NCBI GenBank assembly: GCA_021741245.1
Contig: JAIOYF010000002.1
Coordinates: 425,497-489,496, forward strand
DNA: 64,000 nucleotides
From: Paracoccaceae bacterium
GTDB lineage: Bacteria > Pseudomonadota > Alphaproteobacteria > Rhodobacterales > Rhodobacteraceae
Direction of reading: 5' to 3'
In this document: one piece after another, positions 54,281 through 62,901 of the stretch
Numbering within the stretch: position 1 is the first letter of the stretch
How the letters are laid out: every line of letters begins with the position of its first letter
The notes under the pieces: model-generated
What the model saw: the letters and a program-made list of their open reading frames with translations, nothing else
Database searches by the model: none
What the model was told of the DNA's origin: nothing
Made by a program: the position numbers and the translations under genes

Positions 54281-54307
54281 ACCGGCACCTTTGTGATGGG
54301 TGCCGGT
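54281..54307 (+). promoter_or_regulatory. Intercistronic stem-loop after the binding-protein gene
   Basis: ACCGGCACC and GGTGCCGGT form a perfect 9-bp stem with a nine-base loop, 15 nt after the stop codon and just before the ATPase start. No T-run follows. Such stem-loops often stabilise the binding-protein mRNA so that it is made in excess over the transporter genes. Confidence 0.65.
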
Positions 54308-54314
54308 TCAGCAT

Positions 54315-55340
54315 ATGGCAGAGCTTTCCCTTACCTCAATTCGCAAGACCTTTGGCGATGCAACGGCGGTTGAAACGCTGGATCTGAGCATTGCAAATGG
54401 CGAGTTCCTGACGCTGCTGGGCCCGTCTGGCTGTGGCAAAACCACGATCTTGCGCATGATCGCGGGGATTGCGATGCCGGATGCGGGCGAAATCCGCATT
54501 GGTGGGCGCAGGGTAGATGGCTTGCCGCCCGAAGGCCGAAATGTGGGTCTGGTGTTCCAGTCCTATGCCCTGTTTCCGCATATGACGGTGGCGGCCAATG
54601 TCGGGTTCGGGCTCAAGATGCGCAAGGTGCCGCGACGCGAGGCCGAAGACCGGATCGCCGCCGCCCTTGACCTTGTCGACCTTGGCAGATTTGCCGCGCG
54701 CTATCCACGTGAACTCTCGGGTGGGCAGCAACAGCGGGTGGCGCTTGCACGGGCGCTGGTGACAGAGCCAGATCTTTTGCTGCTGGACGAGCCGCTGTCG
54801 AACCTTGACGCCAAGCTGCGCGATCAGCTGCGTGAGGATTTGCGGCGGTTGCAAGAACGGCTGCGCGTTACCACGCTGTATGTCACCCATGATCAATCCG
54901 AAGCGATGGCGCTCTCTGACCGCATCTTGGTGATGCGCGCGGGACGGATCGTTGAGGAAGGCGCGCCAGAGGCGCTGTATCGCAGGCCCCGCACCCGTTT
55001 CGCCGCCGAGTTTCTGGGCCAAACCAATGTGGTGCGCCTGATCCGGCGTGATGGAATGGCCATGCTGCCTTGGGGCGAGGCAATGCCAGACGCGCAAAGC
55101 GACAGCGCCTATGTCTCGATACGCCCCGAAGACATCGCCCTTCGGCCTGATCCGCATGGGCCGGGCCGGATCACGGCCTGCACGTTCTTGGGGCCAACGG
55201 TAGAGTATCGCGTTGAACTGGCTGAGCGCAGCCTGCGGGTGCGCCAAACAGGGTCGGGAACCGTTCTTTTGACCGAAGGCACGGGTGTTGCGCTGTCATT
55301 GCTGGTCACGCCGCATCCCTTGGCCGAGGGGATGGCATGA
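54315..55340 (+). CDS. ABC importer ATPase (second operon)
   Basis: The 341-residue ATPase has [35 protein letters not shown] and VTHDQSEAM intact, plus a C-terminal TOBE-like part. ATG 54315 is preferred over GTG 54300 because the latter lies inside the 54281-54307 stem. Its stop overlaps permease 1 by 4 nt. Confidence 0.9.
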   Translation: MAELSLTSIRKTFGDATAVETLDLSIANGEFLTLLGPSGCGKTTILRMIAGIAMPDAGEIRIGGRRVDGLPPEGRNVGLVFQSYALFPHMTVAANVGFGLKMRKVPRREAEDRIAAALDLVDLGRFAARYPRELSGGQQQRVALARALVTEPDLLLLDEPLSNLDAKLRDQLREDLRRLQERLRVTTLYVTHDQSEAMALSDRILVMRAGRIVEEGAPEALYRRPRTRFAAEFLGQTNVVRLIRRDGMAMLPWGEAMPDAQSDSAYVSIRPEDIALRPDPHGPGRITACTFLGPTVEYRVELAERSLRVRQTGSGTVLLTEGTGVALSLLVTPHPLAEGMA

Positions 55341-56194
55341 CGCGGTTATCAGTGCCCATGACTGCCGCCATCTTGCTTTTGCCCGGTGCGGGGTATCTGG
55401 CGTTGCTGTTTGGTCTGCCGCTTGTCCTTGCGGTTCTGGCCAGCTTTGGGGTGCTGACGCGTGGCTATGACGGCGGGCCAACGCTGGCCTTTTACGCCGA
55501 ATTGTTCGGCACGCGCGCCTATGTCGATGGTCTGGTGTTTTCGACCTATCTGGCGCTGGTGCCAACGGCAGTTAGCCTGATGATCTCGGTTCCTCTGGCG
55601 GTTCTGCTGGCGCAAAGCTTTCCGGGGCGGCGGCTGTTCACCGCGCTGAACAAGGTTCCACTGGTCGTGCCGGGCATCGTTGCTGCCTTTATCGTCATGA
55701 CCCTGTTCGACCGTGGCGGCACCGCCGCGCGGGTGCTGGCACCCCTTGGGCTTGACCTGCCAAAGCTGGTGCGCGACGACTGGGCGATTGGCGCCGTGAT
55801 GGCAACGGTGTGGAAGACCGTGCCCTTCATGACATTGATCGTGGGCGGCGCGATGGCGTCGATCAACCGCGATGTGGTTCTTGCGGCCCGCACATTGGGG
55901 GCTGGACCTGTCGCGACGTTTTGGCAAATCCAGATCCCGCTGGCGCTGCCGGGTATCACGGCCGCCACTTTGCTGAGCTTTATTGGCGGGATGGGGGCAT
56001 TTGCGGTGCCCAATCTTCTTGGCCCTGTCTACCCCCTGCCGCTGTCGGTGCACATGTATGTCAACGCGTTTGAGCGTGCCAATTGGGGCCTCGTTGCCGC
56101 CATGGGCACCACCCTCAGTGCCATATCCTGCGTGGTTTTGCTGGCCTATTACCGGGTGACGCGCGGGCTGCGTGCCGCTGGTGGTGCCAGATGA
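55337..56194 (+). CDS. ABC importer permease 1 (second operon)
   Basis: A 285-residue permease with about six helices and an EAA-type loop (VLAARTLGAGPVATFWQIQIPLALPG). It belongs to the Pot/Fbp-type permease group. It overlaps the preceding and following genes by 4 nt each. Confidence 0.92.
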   Translation: MTRLSVPMTAAILLLPGAGYLALLFGLPLVLAVLASFGVLTRGYDGGPTLAFYAELFGTRAYVDGLVFSTYLALVPTAVSLMISVPLAVLLAQSFPGRRLFTALNKVPLVVPGIVAAFIVMTLFDRGGTAARVLAPLGLDLPKLVRDDWAIGAVMATVWKTVPFMTLIVGGAMASINRDVVLAARTLGAGPVATFWQIQIPLALPGITAATLLSFIGGMGAFAVPNLLGPVYPLPLSVHMYVNAFERANWGLVAAMGTTLSAISCVVLLAYYRVTRGLRAAGGAR

Positions 56195-57069
56195 GCCAGA
56201 GCGCAGAGGGGGTTCAGATCGCCAAAGCGGGCCCGCGCCATGGGTTGGTTGCCGCTGACGGGCGCTGGATAACCATGGGGCTCGGCGTGGCGACCCTGCT
56301 GACGCTTGGCTTGCCGTTGATCGTGACAGCGCTGTGGTCGCTTATGAACCCGGCCAGTGGATGGTTTGCCCCCGATATTCTGCCGCCGTCGCTCGCGCGT
56401 GCGCACTGGCGCGAGGCGCTGTCGGATCGCACGATCCCCGGCGCGTTCCTGACATCCCTACTGATCGGGGTTTGCGTCACCGTGTTGACAGCAGTGCTGG
56501 CATTGCCACCGGCCTATGCCCTCGCCAAGCTGCCATTCCGGGCCAAGCGGGCGGTGGAGTTGTTCGTGTTGGCCCCGCTGATCGTGCCGGGGATCATCGT
56601 GGCTGTCGGCATTGGCAGCCTGTTTTTCCGGCTGGGGCTGGTCTACACAATTCCGGGTGTCATTCTGGTGCAAACCATTGGCACTCTCCCCTTCATGATC
56701 CGTATTCTGGCCGCGACCATTGAGGGCGTGCCGGATGACATCTTGCACGCCGCGCGCAGCCTTGGGGCGGGGCCTTTGCAGGTGGCACGCCATATTCTGG
56801 TGCCGGTCGCGGGACCGGGGTTTCTGGCGGGCGGTCTTTTGACCTTTATCTCGTCGTTCGAGGAATTCGAGAAAACCTTCATCATCGGCGCGCCCTTTGT
56901 GCAGACGCTGCCAGTGATCTTGTGGACCTATCTGGGCGGGCGCGTGATCGTGTTCCCCACGGCGGCGGTGGTGACCTTCCTGCTGCTGGCCCCGATGCTG
57001 CTTATCTTCTTTCTTGCCGAACGAGTCTTGCGCGATGACGTGCTGGCCGCGGGAATGGGCAAGGTTTGA
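56191..57069 (+). CDS. ABC importer permease 2 (second operon)
   Basis: A 292-residue permease, six helices, EAA loop (LHAARSLGAGPLQVARHILVPVAGPG). ATG 56191 overlaps the previous stop as ATGA. The N-terminal ~25 residues are soluble. The phosphodiesterase gene starts 15 nt downstream with AAAGGA before it. Confidence 0.92.
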   Translation: MSQSAEGVQIAKAGPRHGLVAADGRWITMGLGVATLLTLGLPLIVTALWSLMNPASGWFAPDILPPSLARAHWREALSDRTIPGAFLTSLLIGVCVTVLTAVLALPPAYALAKLPFRAKRAVELFVLAPLIVPGIIVAVGIGSLFFRLGLVYTIPGVILVQTIGTLPFMIRILAATIEGVPDDILHAARSLGAGPLQVARHILVPVAGPGFLAGGLLTFISSFEEFEKTFIIGAPFVQTLPVILWTYLGGRVIVFPTAAVVTFLLLAPMLLIFFLAERVLRDDVLAAGMGKV

Positions 57070-57084
57070 CCGAAAGGATGCCTG

Positions 57085-57882
57085 ATGCAGTGGCTATTTT
57101 CTGAAACCGGCTTTGTCCATGTTTGTGGGCATCGTGGACATTCCATCGCAGCCCCCGAAAACACGGTAGCGGCGCTTCGGGCCAATCGGGCAGCGGGCGG
57201 CACCACGGCCGAGATTGATACCGTGCTGACCCGCGACGGCGAGATTGTGGTGATCCATGACCTGACCGTTGACCGCACCACAAATGCGACGGGCGTGGTG
57301 GCGGACATGACCTTGGCCGAGGTGCAGGCGCTGGATGCCGGACGCTGGTTTGGCAGCGCCTTTGCGGGTGAACGGATCCCCACCTTGGCGCAGGCGATTG
57401 CCCTAGCGCGTGAAATTGGGCTGGGGCTTGAGGTCGAGGTCAAGGAAAAGCGCGACCTGCCGCGCTATGATGCGGCGCTGGCGCGGGTTTTGTCAGACCC
57501 TGCCGACCGGGATGCCGTTATGATGATCTCATTCGACCATGTGCATTTGCGGGCGTTAAAGGCGCAGATACCGGGGCTAAAGACCGGTGGCATTTGCCAC
57601 GCGCGCTATGGCGATCCGGTGGCCTTGGCGCGCTCTGCCGATCTGGATGAGTTGTGCATCGACCTGTCGGCCTTTCACCCCGATGACGCACGGGCGCTGC
57701 ACAGGGCGGGCATCGCGATCCGCTGTCATGCCTACCGCCCGCAAACCATCGCGGCTGTGGAACGTGCCGGACTGCCTGCCCGCGATGATCTGCGGCGCTG
57801 GTTGGCCGAGGGCCTGATCGATACGCTGTCAGGCGATGATGTGGACTGGTGCGCCACATTGGTGGCCGAGGTTCGGTCATGA
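57085..57882 (+). CDS. Glycerophosphodiester phosphodiesterase
   Basis: A 265-residue cytoplasmic GDPD with HRGHSIAAPENT (catalytic His16, Arg17), EIDTVLTRDG (Glu43, Asp45) and VIHD (His58), the family's full active site. It cleaves glycerophosphodiesters to glycerol-3-phosphate and an alcohol. It is in the importer operon, so it probably acts on the imported substrate. The next gene starts inside its stop codon (ATGA). Confidence 0.92.
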   Translation: MQWLFSETGFVHVCGHRGHSIAAPENTVAALRANRAAGGTTAEIDTVLTRDGEIVVIHDLTVDRTTNATGVVADMTLAEVQALDAGRWFGSAFAGERIPTLAQAIALAREIGLGLEVEVKEKRDLPRYDAALARVLSDPADRDAVMMISFDHVHLRALKAQIPGLKTGGICHARYGDPVALARSADLDELCIDLSAFHPDDARALHRAGIAIRCHAYRPQTIAAVERAGLPARDDLRRWLAEGLIDTLSGDDVDWCATLVAEVRS

Positions 57883-58949
57883 GCGAGGATTGGACGCTTT
57901 CCCCCACGGGCACGCCTGTCGCGGCCCTGACCGAGGTTCCGCTGGCACGCCGCAACGCCTTGCGCGATGGTCCGGGCGATCACGCCACGTTTCGCGCGGC
58001 CCATGACTCGATCCCCGCGCTGCGCGAAATTGAGGTTGGTGGCCCGCCCCCACAAGCCCTTGGTGCCACGGATTGGCTGCGCCTTGTGGTCTGGAACGTC
58101 GAACGCCTGCGCCATCTGGACGCTTTGGCCGAACGGATCACGGCGGCCCAGCCCGATATCTGCCTTTTGACCGAAATCGACAAAGGCATGGCGCGCACTG
58201 GGAATGGCCATCGCGTGGCCGAGTTGTCAGAGCGCCTTGGCCTTGGCTATGCCTATGGGGTGGAATTCATCGAGCTGGATCGCGGGGACGAGGCCGAGCG
58301 TGCAGCGGCAGGCGATACTGACAATACCTTGGGTTTTCATGGCAATGCCGTGCTGTCGCGGCTGACCCTGTCCCGCCCCGCCCTGTTCCGGCTGGAGGCA
58401 GAAGGCACGTGGTTCGACGGCCAAAGGTCCGCACAGCCGCGCGTGGGGGGGCGAATGGCAATGGGGGGGCAGGTCTTGCTGGACGGGCGCGCAATCACAG
58501 TGGTGGGCGTGCATCTGGAAAGCCATTCCGACCCCGACCATCGCGCGGGGCAGGTGCAGCGCTTGCTGGATCTGGTGGACCGCTATGATGCACAGGCGCC
58601 AGTGCTGATTGCCGGGGATTTCAACACCTCGACCTATGCTTGGCCGCGGACGGGCCGCCCTGTTGAAGACCGGGCCAATCCACAACGGCGGGTGGATGTC
58701 GTGCCGCATGAACCCTTGTTTGCGTTGATGGCCGAGCGTGGCTTTGACTGGACCATGTGCAATGTTCCCTTGGCCCCCACCCAGCGGTTGTGGGCGCCCG
58801 ACCCTGACCGGATTCTGGGCAAGATCGACTGGGTGTTCACCCGTGGCCTGCGCGCCCGCGCCCCTGCCGTGCTGCCCGCAACCTATGCCAATGGGGAAAC
58901 CGCGTCGGACCACGAAGGGCTTTATATCGAAGTCGCCCATATCGCGTAA
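57879..58949 (+). CDS. Endonuclease/exonuclease/phosphatase-fold enzyme
   Basis: A 356-residue protein of the DNase I/IP-phosphatase fold. LVVWNVERL (Asn), LLTEIDKG (Glu), GVHLESHSD, LIAGDFNTS (Asp-Asn) and TASDHEGLYIE (Asp-His) are the metal and catalytic residues. There is no export signal. Because it follows the GDPD gene with overlap, a phosphodiester or phosphate ester linked to the imported compound is a likely substrate; nuclease activity is less likely in this context. Confidence 0.88.
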   Translation: MSEDWTLSPTGTPVAALTEVPLARRNALRDGPGDHATFRAAHDSIPALREIEVGGPPPQALGATDWLRLVVWNVERLRHLDALAERITAAQPDICLLTEIDKGMARTGNGHRVAELSERLGLGYAYGVEFIELDRGDEAERAAAGDTDNTLGFHGNAVLSRLTLSRPALFRLEAEGTWFDGQRSAQPRVGGRMAMGGQVLLDGRAITVVGVHLESHSDPDHRAGQVQRLLDLVDRYDAQAPVLIAGDFNTSTYAWPRTGRPVEDRANPQRRVDVVPHEPLFALMAERGFDWTMCNVPLAPTQRLWAPDPDRILGKIDWVFTRGLRARAPAVLPATYANGETASDHEGLYIEVAHIA

Positions 58950-59002
58950 GAACGTGGCGCCAGATTCGCCTTGCCGAATGTGATCCAGAACCACGCCTGA
59001 TC

Positions 59003-59887
59003 TTAGTGCGGAACGGGATTCGAGGGCGGAATGTCGACTGCGCGGGCGGCGTTGCGGGTGATGGTATAGGTCGCAGAGCCGATCACAAGCACACCACCAA
59101 TCACGGTGGCCAACGTCGGAACCTCATTGTAGATGAACCAGCCCGTTCCGGCCATCAACACCAGCCGAAGATAGCCAAGTGGCGCTATCGCCGATGCCCG
59201 TCCAAGCCGGATTGCGGCGGTAAAAAGCCAGCTGCCCACAGTGAAGATCAGCCCCATCAGGACAAGAACCATCGCCTCATGTGGTGTTGGGGTCACCCAG
59301 TTCAGGATGGCAATCGGGGCAGACAGGATGGTGATCACCATTCCTTGCCAGAAAAGAACGGTAACCGTCGTGTCATGCCCAGATCCCATCCGAAGCGCGA
59401 TCATGCTGGCCGCCCCGCACATCGACCCGGCCAGCGCCACAAGTGCATAGGCATCAAATCCGGTGCCAAAGGGGCGGATCATGACCACGACCCCGAGAAA
59501 TCCGACCGCCGTCGCCGTCCAGCGTCGCCATCCGACAGGCTCGCGCAGAATGACGGCGGCGAACACGGTGGCGATCACAACCTCGGCCATGCTGATCGCC
59601 GTCGCATCGGCCAAAGGAATGTGCACAACCGCTGTCAACCCGCACATCATAGCGCCCACGGCAAGAAATCCACGCGCAAGATGCAGCGTCAGCCCCGTTG
59701 GATGCATGATCACTTGGCGGCTTGACCAGAACCACGGCGCCATCAGGACAAAGGCCATGATTTGCCGCATCAAGATGACTTGCGGCACCGCAATCCGGTC
59801 GCTGATCATCCGCATGAAGACCGCCATCGCGCTGAAGATACAAAACGCTGTAATCATCAGGATGGAGGCCCTCAGATCGGCGCTCAT
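59003..59887 (-). CDS. EamA/DMT-family transporter
   Basis: A 294-residue inner-membrane protein with ten predicted helices arranged as two EamA repeats (LRASILMITAFCIFSAMA... and LVALAGSMCGAASMIALRM...). DMT proteins export amino acids, metabolites or drugs. ATG 59887 is chosen because it opens helix 1; earlier in-frame starts would add ~70 residues not typical of the family. The substrate is unknown. It converges with the EEP gene (53-nt gap). Confidence 0.9.
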   Translation of the reverse strand: MSADLRASILMITAFCIFSAMAVFMRMISDRIAVPQVILMRQIMAFVLMAPWFWSSRQVIMHPTGLTLHLARGFLAVGAMMCGLTAVVHIPLADATAISMAEVVIATVFAAVILREPVGWRRWTATAVGFLGVVVMIRPFGTGFDAYALVALAGSMCGAASMIALRMGSGHDTTVTVLFWQGMVITILSAPIAILNWVTPTPHEAMVLVLMGLIFTVGSWLFTAAIRLGRASAIAPLGYLRLVLMAGTGWFIYNEVPTLATVIGGVLVIGSATYTITRNAARAVDIPPSNPVPH

Positions 59888-59945
59888 CGCGCCAATCCAT
59901 TGCCGCAGCGGTCGGACTGGTGACGGCGTCACCTGCCTGCCTCGG

Positions 59946-59990
59946 GCCGCATGGGTTGGGCGCTCGACGATTTCATAATATCCATGCGGC
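59946..59990. repeat. Inverted repeat upstream of the EamA gene
   Basis: GCCGCATGG (59946-59954) and CCATGCGGC (59982-59990) are perfect inverted copies 27 nt apart. They would form a large hairpin in the leader of the EamA transcript or mark a regulatory site. Confidence 0.4.
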
Positions 59991-61071
59991 TTGGTGGTGC
60001 ACCAGCTTGCCCTGAATGGGAAAATATCCCAGTGCATCGCACCCTGTTCAATCCAAAAACACCTAGCATCAAAACACTTAGGCAGAAACCCCATGGAGGG
60101 GGTGGGGCCATAATTTCATCTGCATGTCATAGACGGTGTGTTCAAAGCCAAATGAGCCCCCGACCACTGATCGTTCTGAGAGTGAAGATGTGAAAAGGAC
60201 CGCGGCTGGCCAAAACTTTCGGACCACTCCCGAAAGCGGGTGCTGTGCCCGTTGATGATAGAATTGCGGGGCTGAAAGGGCGATGCCCGGGCCCAATCAC
60301 AAGGCGCATAACGTCAGGCACAGAAGCTTTTGAAAGGCACACTCGCTGCGTCAAGACCTCGCAAAGAGGCTGGCATTGGGAGCCAATGGCAAAAACCAGA
60401 TGCTTCGCAACTCCGCCATTCCCAAGCCAATGCTGACAGGACAACAGGTGTTCAAAGACCTCTGACCGATTAACATTTTCCGGGCTGAATAAAATTCAAT
60501 CACAGCAAATGTTTACAGTGTCAGATATGGTGCCGCTGAAGAGACCGCTTCGGACTTTCAGTCCTCGAACGCATTTTCCTCGTTGCCTCGGAACCGCTTG
60601 ATATCTCAAGCTAATGCGTCAACGCTCGACCCCACCCATACCATTACAAAACACGTGCTGTGTAACAGAACCATACATTGTGTGACCCGATGTGTGAACA
60701 GCAATTTTAATTCCTACGACAGCAAACTTGTACATGAGGCCTGCTTGTACATAGCCACGCCAGAAAATTGTAAACCATCCCTTAGGGTACAGCCTGCATC
60801 AACGAGCGCCCTACAGGATCAAAAGCTATGGGGGTGGGCATGGGCCACTGGGGGCCTAGAGGGTCATTAAACTCACAGTCTGCCAGAATTCTTCGCTAAA
60901 GGGATGTAAACCACCTTTTAGATAATTTATGCCGCCTATCCTATGTATATATCGACATTAATGAATCTTGCGTAGCGAAAGAAATGCCACGTGTTCTTAT
61001 GAGTTGTTGAAAATGTTGCTTGATCCGAGAACTTAGAATATTAGTCACTTGGAAAAGATTGGTAGATTACG
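59991..61071. other. Gene-poor interval, ~1.1 kb
   Basis: No frame with a convincing start, codon use or domain was found on either strand. GC is near that of the core up to about 60.45 kb and falls after that, marking a change to the AT-richer tail. Short repeats occur: CTTGTACAT at 60727-60735 and 60744-60752, and TGTAAACCA around 60770 and 60905. A decayed gene in 60.1-60.45 kb is possible but not supported. Confidence 0.6.
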
Positions 61072-61344
61072 ATGCTGGTAACAAAAAAGTTAGGAAAATG
61101 CGTCTGCAGCATTCTTGCCTGCAGTTTAATATTAGTTTTGTCCGGTTGCATGGGGCAAGGCGCTTGGACAGGTCTTGCGAGTGGGATGGGAGGAGGAAAT
61201 TATAGGCCGGCTCCTACAATTGAGGTGCCAGAAATAGATATTATGGGTCCCTATTATGAGAGGCAAGCTAGAGACGCGGATCGGGAAATTCTCCGTCAGA
61301 GCAGCACGCTTTGTCGAATGAACCCGGATTTAATTACATGTTAA
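61072..61344 (+). CDS. Small putative lipoprotein of unknown function
   Basis: A 90-residue frame beginning MLVTKKLGKCVCSILACSLILVLSGCMGQ, which is a lipoprotein signal with lipobox LSGC (Cys26). The mature part is Gly-rich, then acidic/polar, with two Cys near the end. A weak GGTAG lies before the ATG. Codon use is AT-richer than in core genes. No family recognised; it may belong to the accessory tail. Confidence 0.55.
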   Translation: MLVTKKLGKCVCSILACSLILVLSGCMGQGAWTGLASGMGGGNYRPAPTIEVPEIDIMGPYYERQARDADREILRQSSTLCRMNPDLITC

Positions 61345-61769
61345 TTGTGCTCAAAATTCACGGCCGGACTTGGTTCAGGGTATAGTCTAGTTCTTAAAGT
61401 ACAGGAGGCGCCCGATATACAACAGTCTTTGAAATTGCAACTGTCGACTGTTGCACAGAGTTTAACGCACCCAGTGAAACATACAACGTAAGCATTGCTG
61501 ACTAACTGAGCATCATGGGCTGGACGCCTTGCAATGCAATCCAAACCAGTCAGCGGAGGAAAGGCAGTAAGTTGACTCATCCTCAAATCTGCCCGAAGAT
61601 GCTAAAGCAAATCTGTGAGTATACCGCTGATCAACCTCATTTGCAGTTCTGAAATAGTACTCATACCCTTACATTTATTTGGTGCCTCTTATGTTTTGGC
61701 AAAAATTAGTACCACTAATGGCAAGCCCATCAGCAGACACAACGACCTCTAGGACAACGAATTAACACC
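61345..61769. other. Gene-poor interval, 425 bp
   Basis: No supported gene. An AGGAGG-like sequence near 61402 is followed by no ATG, GTG or TTG at usual distance. A minus-strand frame at 61341-61586 lacks a ribosome site and recognizable features. Confidence 0.5.
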
Positions 61770-62021
61770 ATGTTTACGCCCACCAAGAGAACCGTAACGG
61801 CACTAATCATAACCGCATACTTCCTCACACCTATTTCAGCAAATGCCGCTCTGTTAGACCAACAGGCAGGTACTGCAGCTTTGAGCAAGGGTAGAATACT
61901 AAGCGTAAGCGAAGACGGCGATACGTTTTGGATTGAGTACAAGGGACAGATTATCTTATGTATGGCCAATGGCCCCAACTCTGGGGAGAAGGTCTTTGTC
62001 ACATGCTGGGACCAACTTTAG
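61770..62021 (+). CDS. Small exported protein of unknown function
   Basis: An 83-residue protein with a good signal peptide (MFTPTKRTVTALIITAYFLT, cleavage near ANA), then a small domain that reads like a beta-rich module (ISVSEDGDTFWIEYKGQIILC-type, here ILSVSEDGDTFWIEYKGQ). Two Cys residues in the mature part could pair. AGGACAACG lies upstream of the ATG. No family recognised. Confidence 0.6.
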   Translation: MFTPTKRTVTALIITAYFLTPISANAALLDQQAGTAALSKGRILSVSEDGDTFWIEYKGQIILCMANGPNSGEKVFVTCWDQL

Positions 62022-62088
62022 ATGAGCACACTATGGCAACAGCAACTTTCTACAAGCTGAAGACCAAGAAGGATGTCTCCGCCGCATT

Positions 62089-62658
62089 TCATGGTCCTAG
62101 GGGATCATATTCCGTCAGCACTCCTGACCTTGTCATGAAAGTTTCACGCTGGTCGTCCCACAGTGCGATCTCGTAACAACCAAACGCACCATAGCCACTG
62201 CCTTGATTTGCCGTTACACAGTAACCTCCGTGAAGGGGGAACAGAACAGCTTTGCGAACTTTGGAACTGTAAGGGTTTGTTATCTCGAAAGAGTATGGTG
62301 GAAAGCTGACTCTCCAGACGAACGTTTTGCCATTGACGACAACATAACTGTCGCATCCGCCCGACCCACACCACATAGGGCTGAGATCACCACAACTGAA
62401 GTCGGTAATGAGTACAGTGGCTGTGGTCCCTTTATCGTCAATCACCATCTCATAAGTGGATTCGTCATCCACCATCAAGTCACCCGGATTGTCACCCAAA
62501 GCACTCTTACATTGAGCACGGTGGTCTTCGATGATCTCTTTCACCGCTTGTTTGTTCACATCTGGTATGTCCAGTGCAACCACAGGGTTTCCTAAAAGTG
62601 ATGCTGCGGCTAACCAACCACCAACCACCATATGTCTATGACTGGATGAGGTTTTCAT
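62089..62658 (-). CDS. Exported cysteine-containing protein of unknown function
   Basis: A 189-residue protein with signal peptide (MKTSSSHRHMVVGGWLAAA, cleavage near VVA) and a mature part with several Cys (HRAQCKSA, FSCGDLS, WCGSGGCDS, YCVTA, FGCYE), suggesting disulfides. GGAG is five bases before the ATG at 62658. It converges with the small gene ending at 62021. No family recognised; it might be part of the accessory tail. Confidence 0.7.
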   Translation of the reverse strand: MKTSSSHRHMVVGGWLAAASLLGNPVVALDIPDVNKQAVKEIIEDHRAQCKSALGDNPGDLMVDDESTYEMVIDDKGTTATVLITDFSCGDLSPMWCGSGGCDSYVVVNGKTFVWRVSFPPYSFEITNPYSSKVRKAVLFPLHGGYCVTANQGSGYGAFGCYEIALWDDQRETFMTRSGVLTEYDPLGP

Positions 62659-62901
62659 GTTGCTCCGCTCTTACTTTGCATTTCGGCAGTTAAGAGAGTT
62701 GTCTAGCTTCGTATTCCAGAGCACTCAACAGAAAAAGTTATCAGGCAATTCCCGCCTACATTGAAAGTGCGCAATGGCTATATCTTAAACAGGCCTGTTA
62801 TTTGTTCATGCTCATACAAGATCTTGAGGAGGTTGGCTATGTGGGCGTCCTAGAAGCTGGACTGAGTAGTCTGATTCCCTCTCGGAACTGGACAGTCGCA
62901 G
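62659..62901. other. Intergenic interval, 243 bp, between an exported protein gene and the protease remnant
   Basis: No convincing gene. A short plus-strand frame from 62802 has no clear ribosome site or recognizable features. It probably holds the promoter of the gene at 62658. Confidence 0.45.

Noticed and set aside
60142..60444. Possible minus-strand gene of 100 codons in the gene-poor interval
   Set aside because: No ribosome site, no recognisable domain and no conserved-looking pattern; probably chance or a decayed fragment.
60530..60590. Possible tRNA-like segment (paired arms near GGACTTTCAGTCC)
   Set aside because: No T-loop GTTCGAATC-like sequence or acceptor pairing; not a tRNA.
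60583..60870. Plus-strand frame of 95 codons
   Set aside because: Unusual composition with many Cys, Thr and Asn without pattern, no ribosome site, and overlap with short repeats; treated as non-coding.
61341..61586. Minus-strand frame of 81 codons
   Set aside because: No ribosome site, no signal or domain; spurious.
62021..62176. Short plus-strand frame after the small exported protein
   Set aside because: It mostly overlaps the minus-strand gene at 62089-62658, which has a signal peptide and a strong ribosome site.
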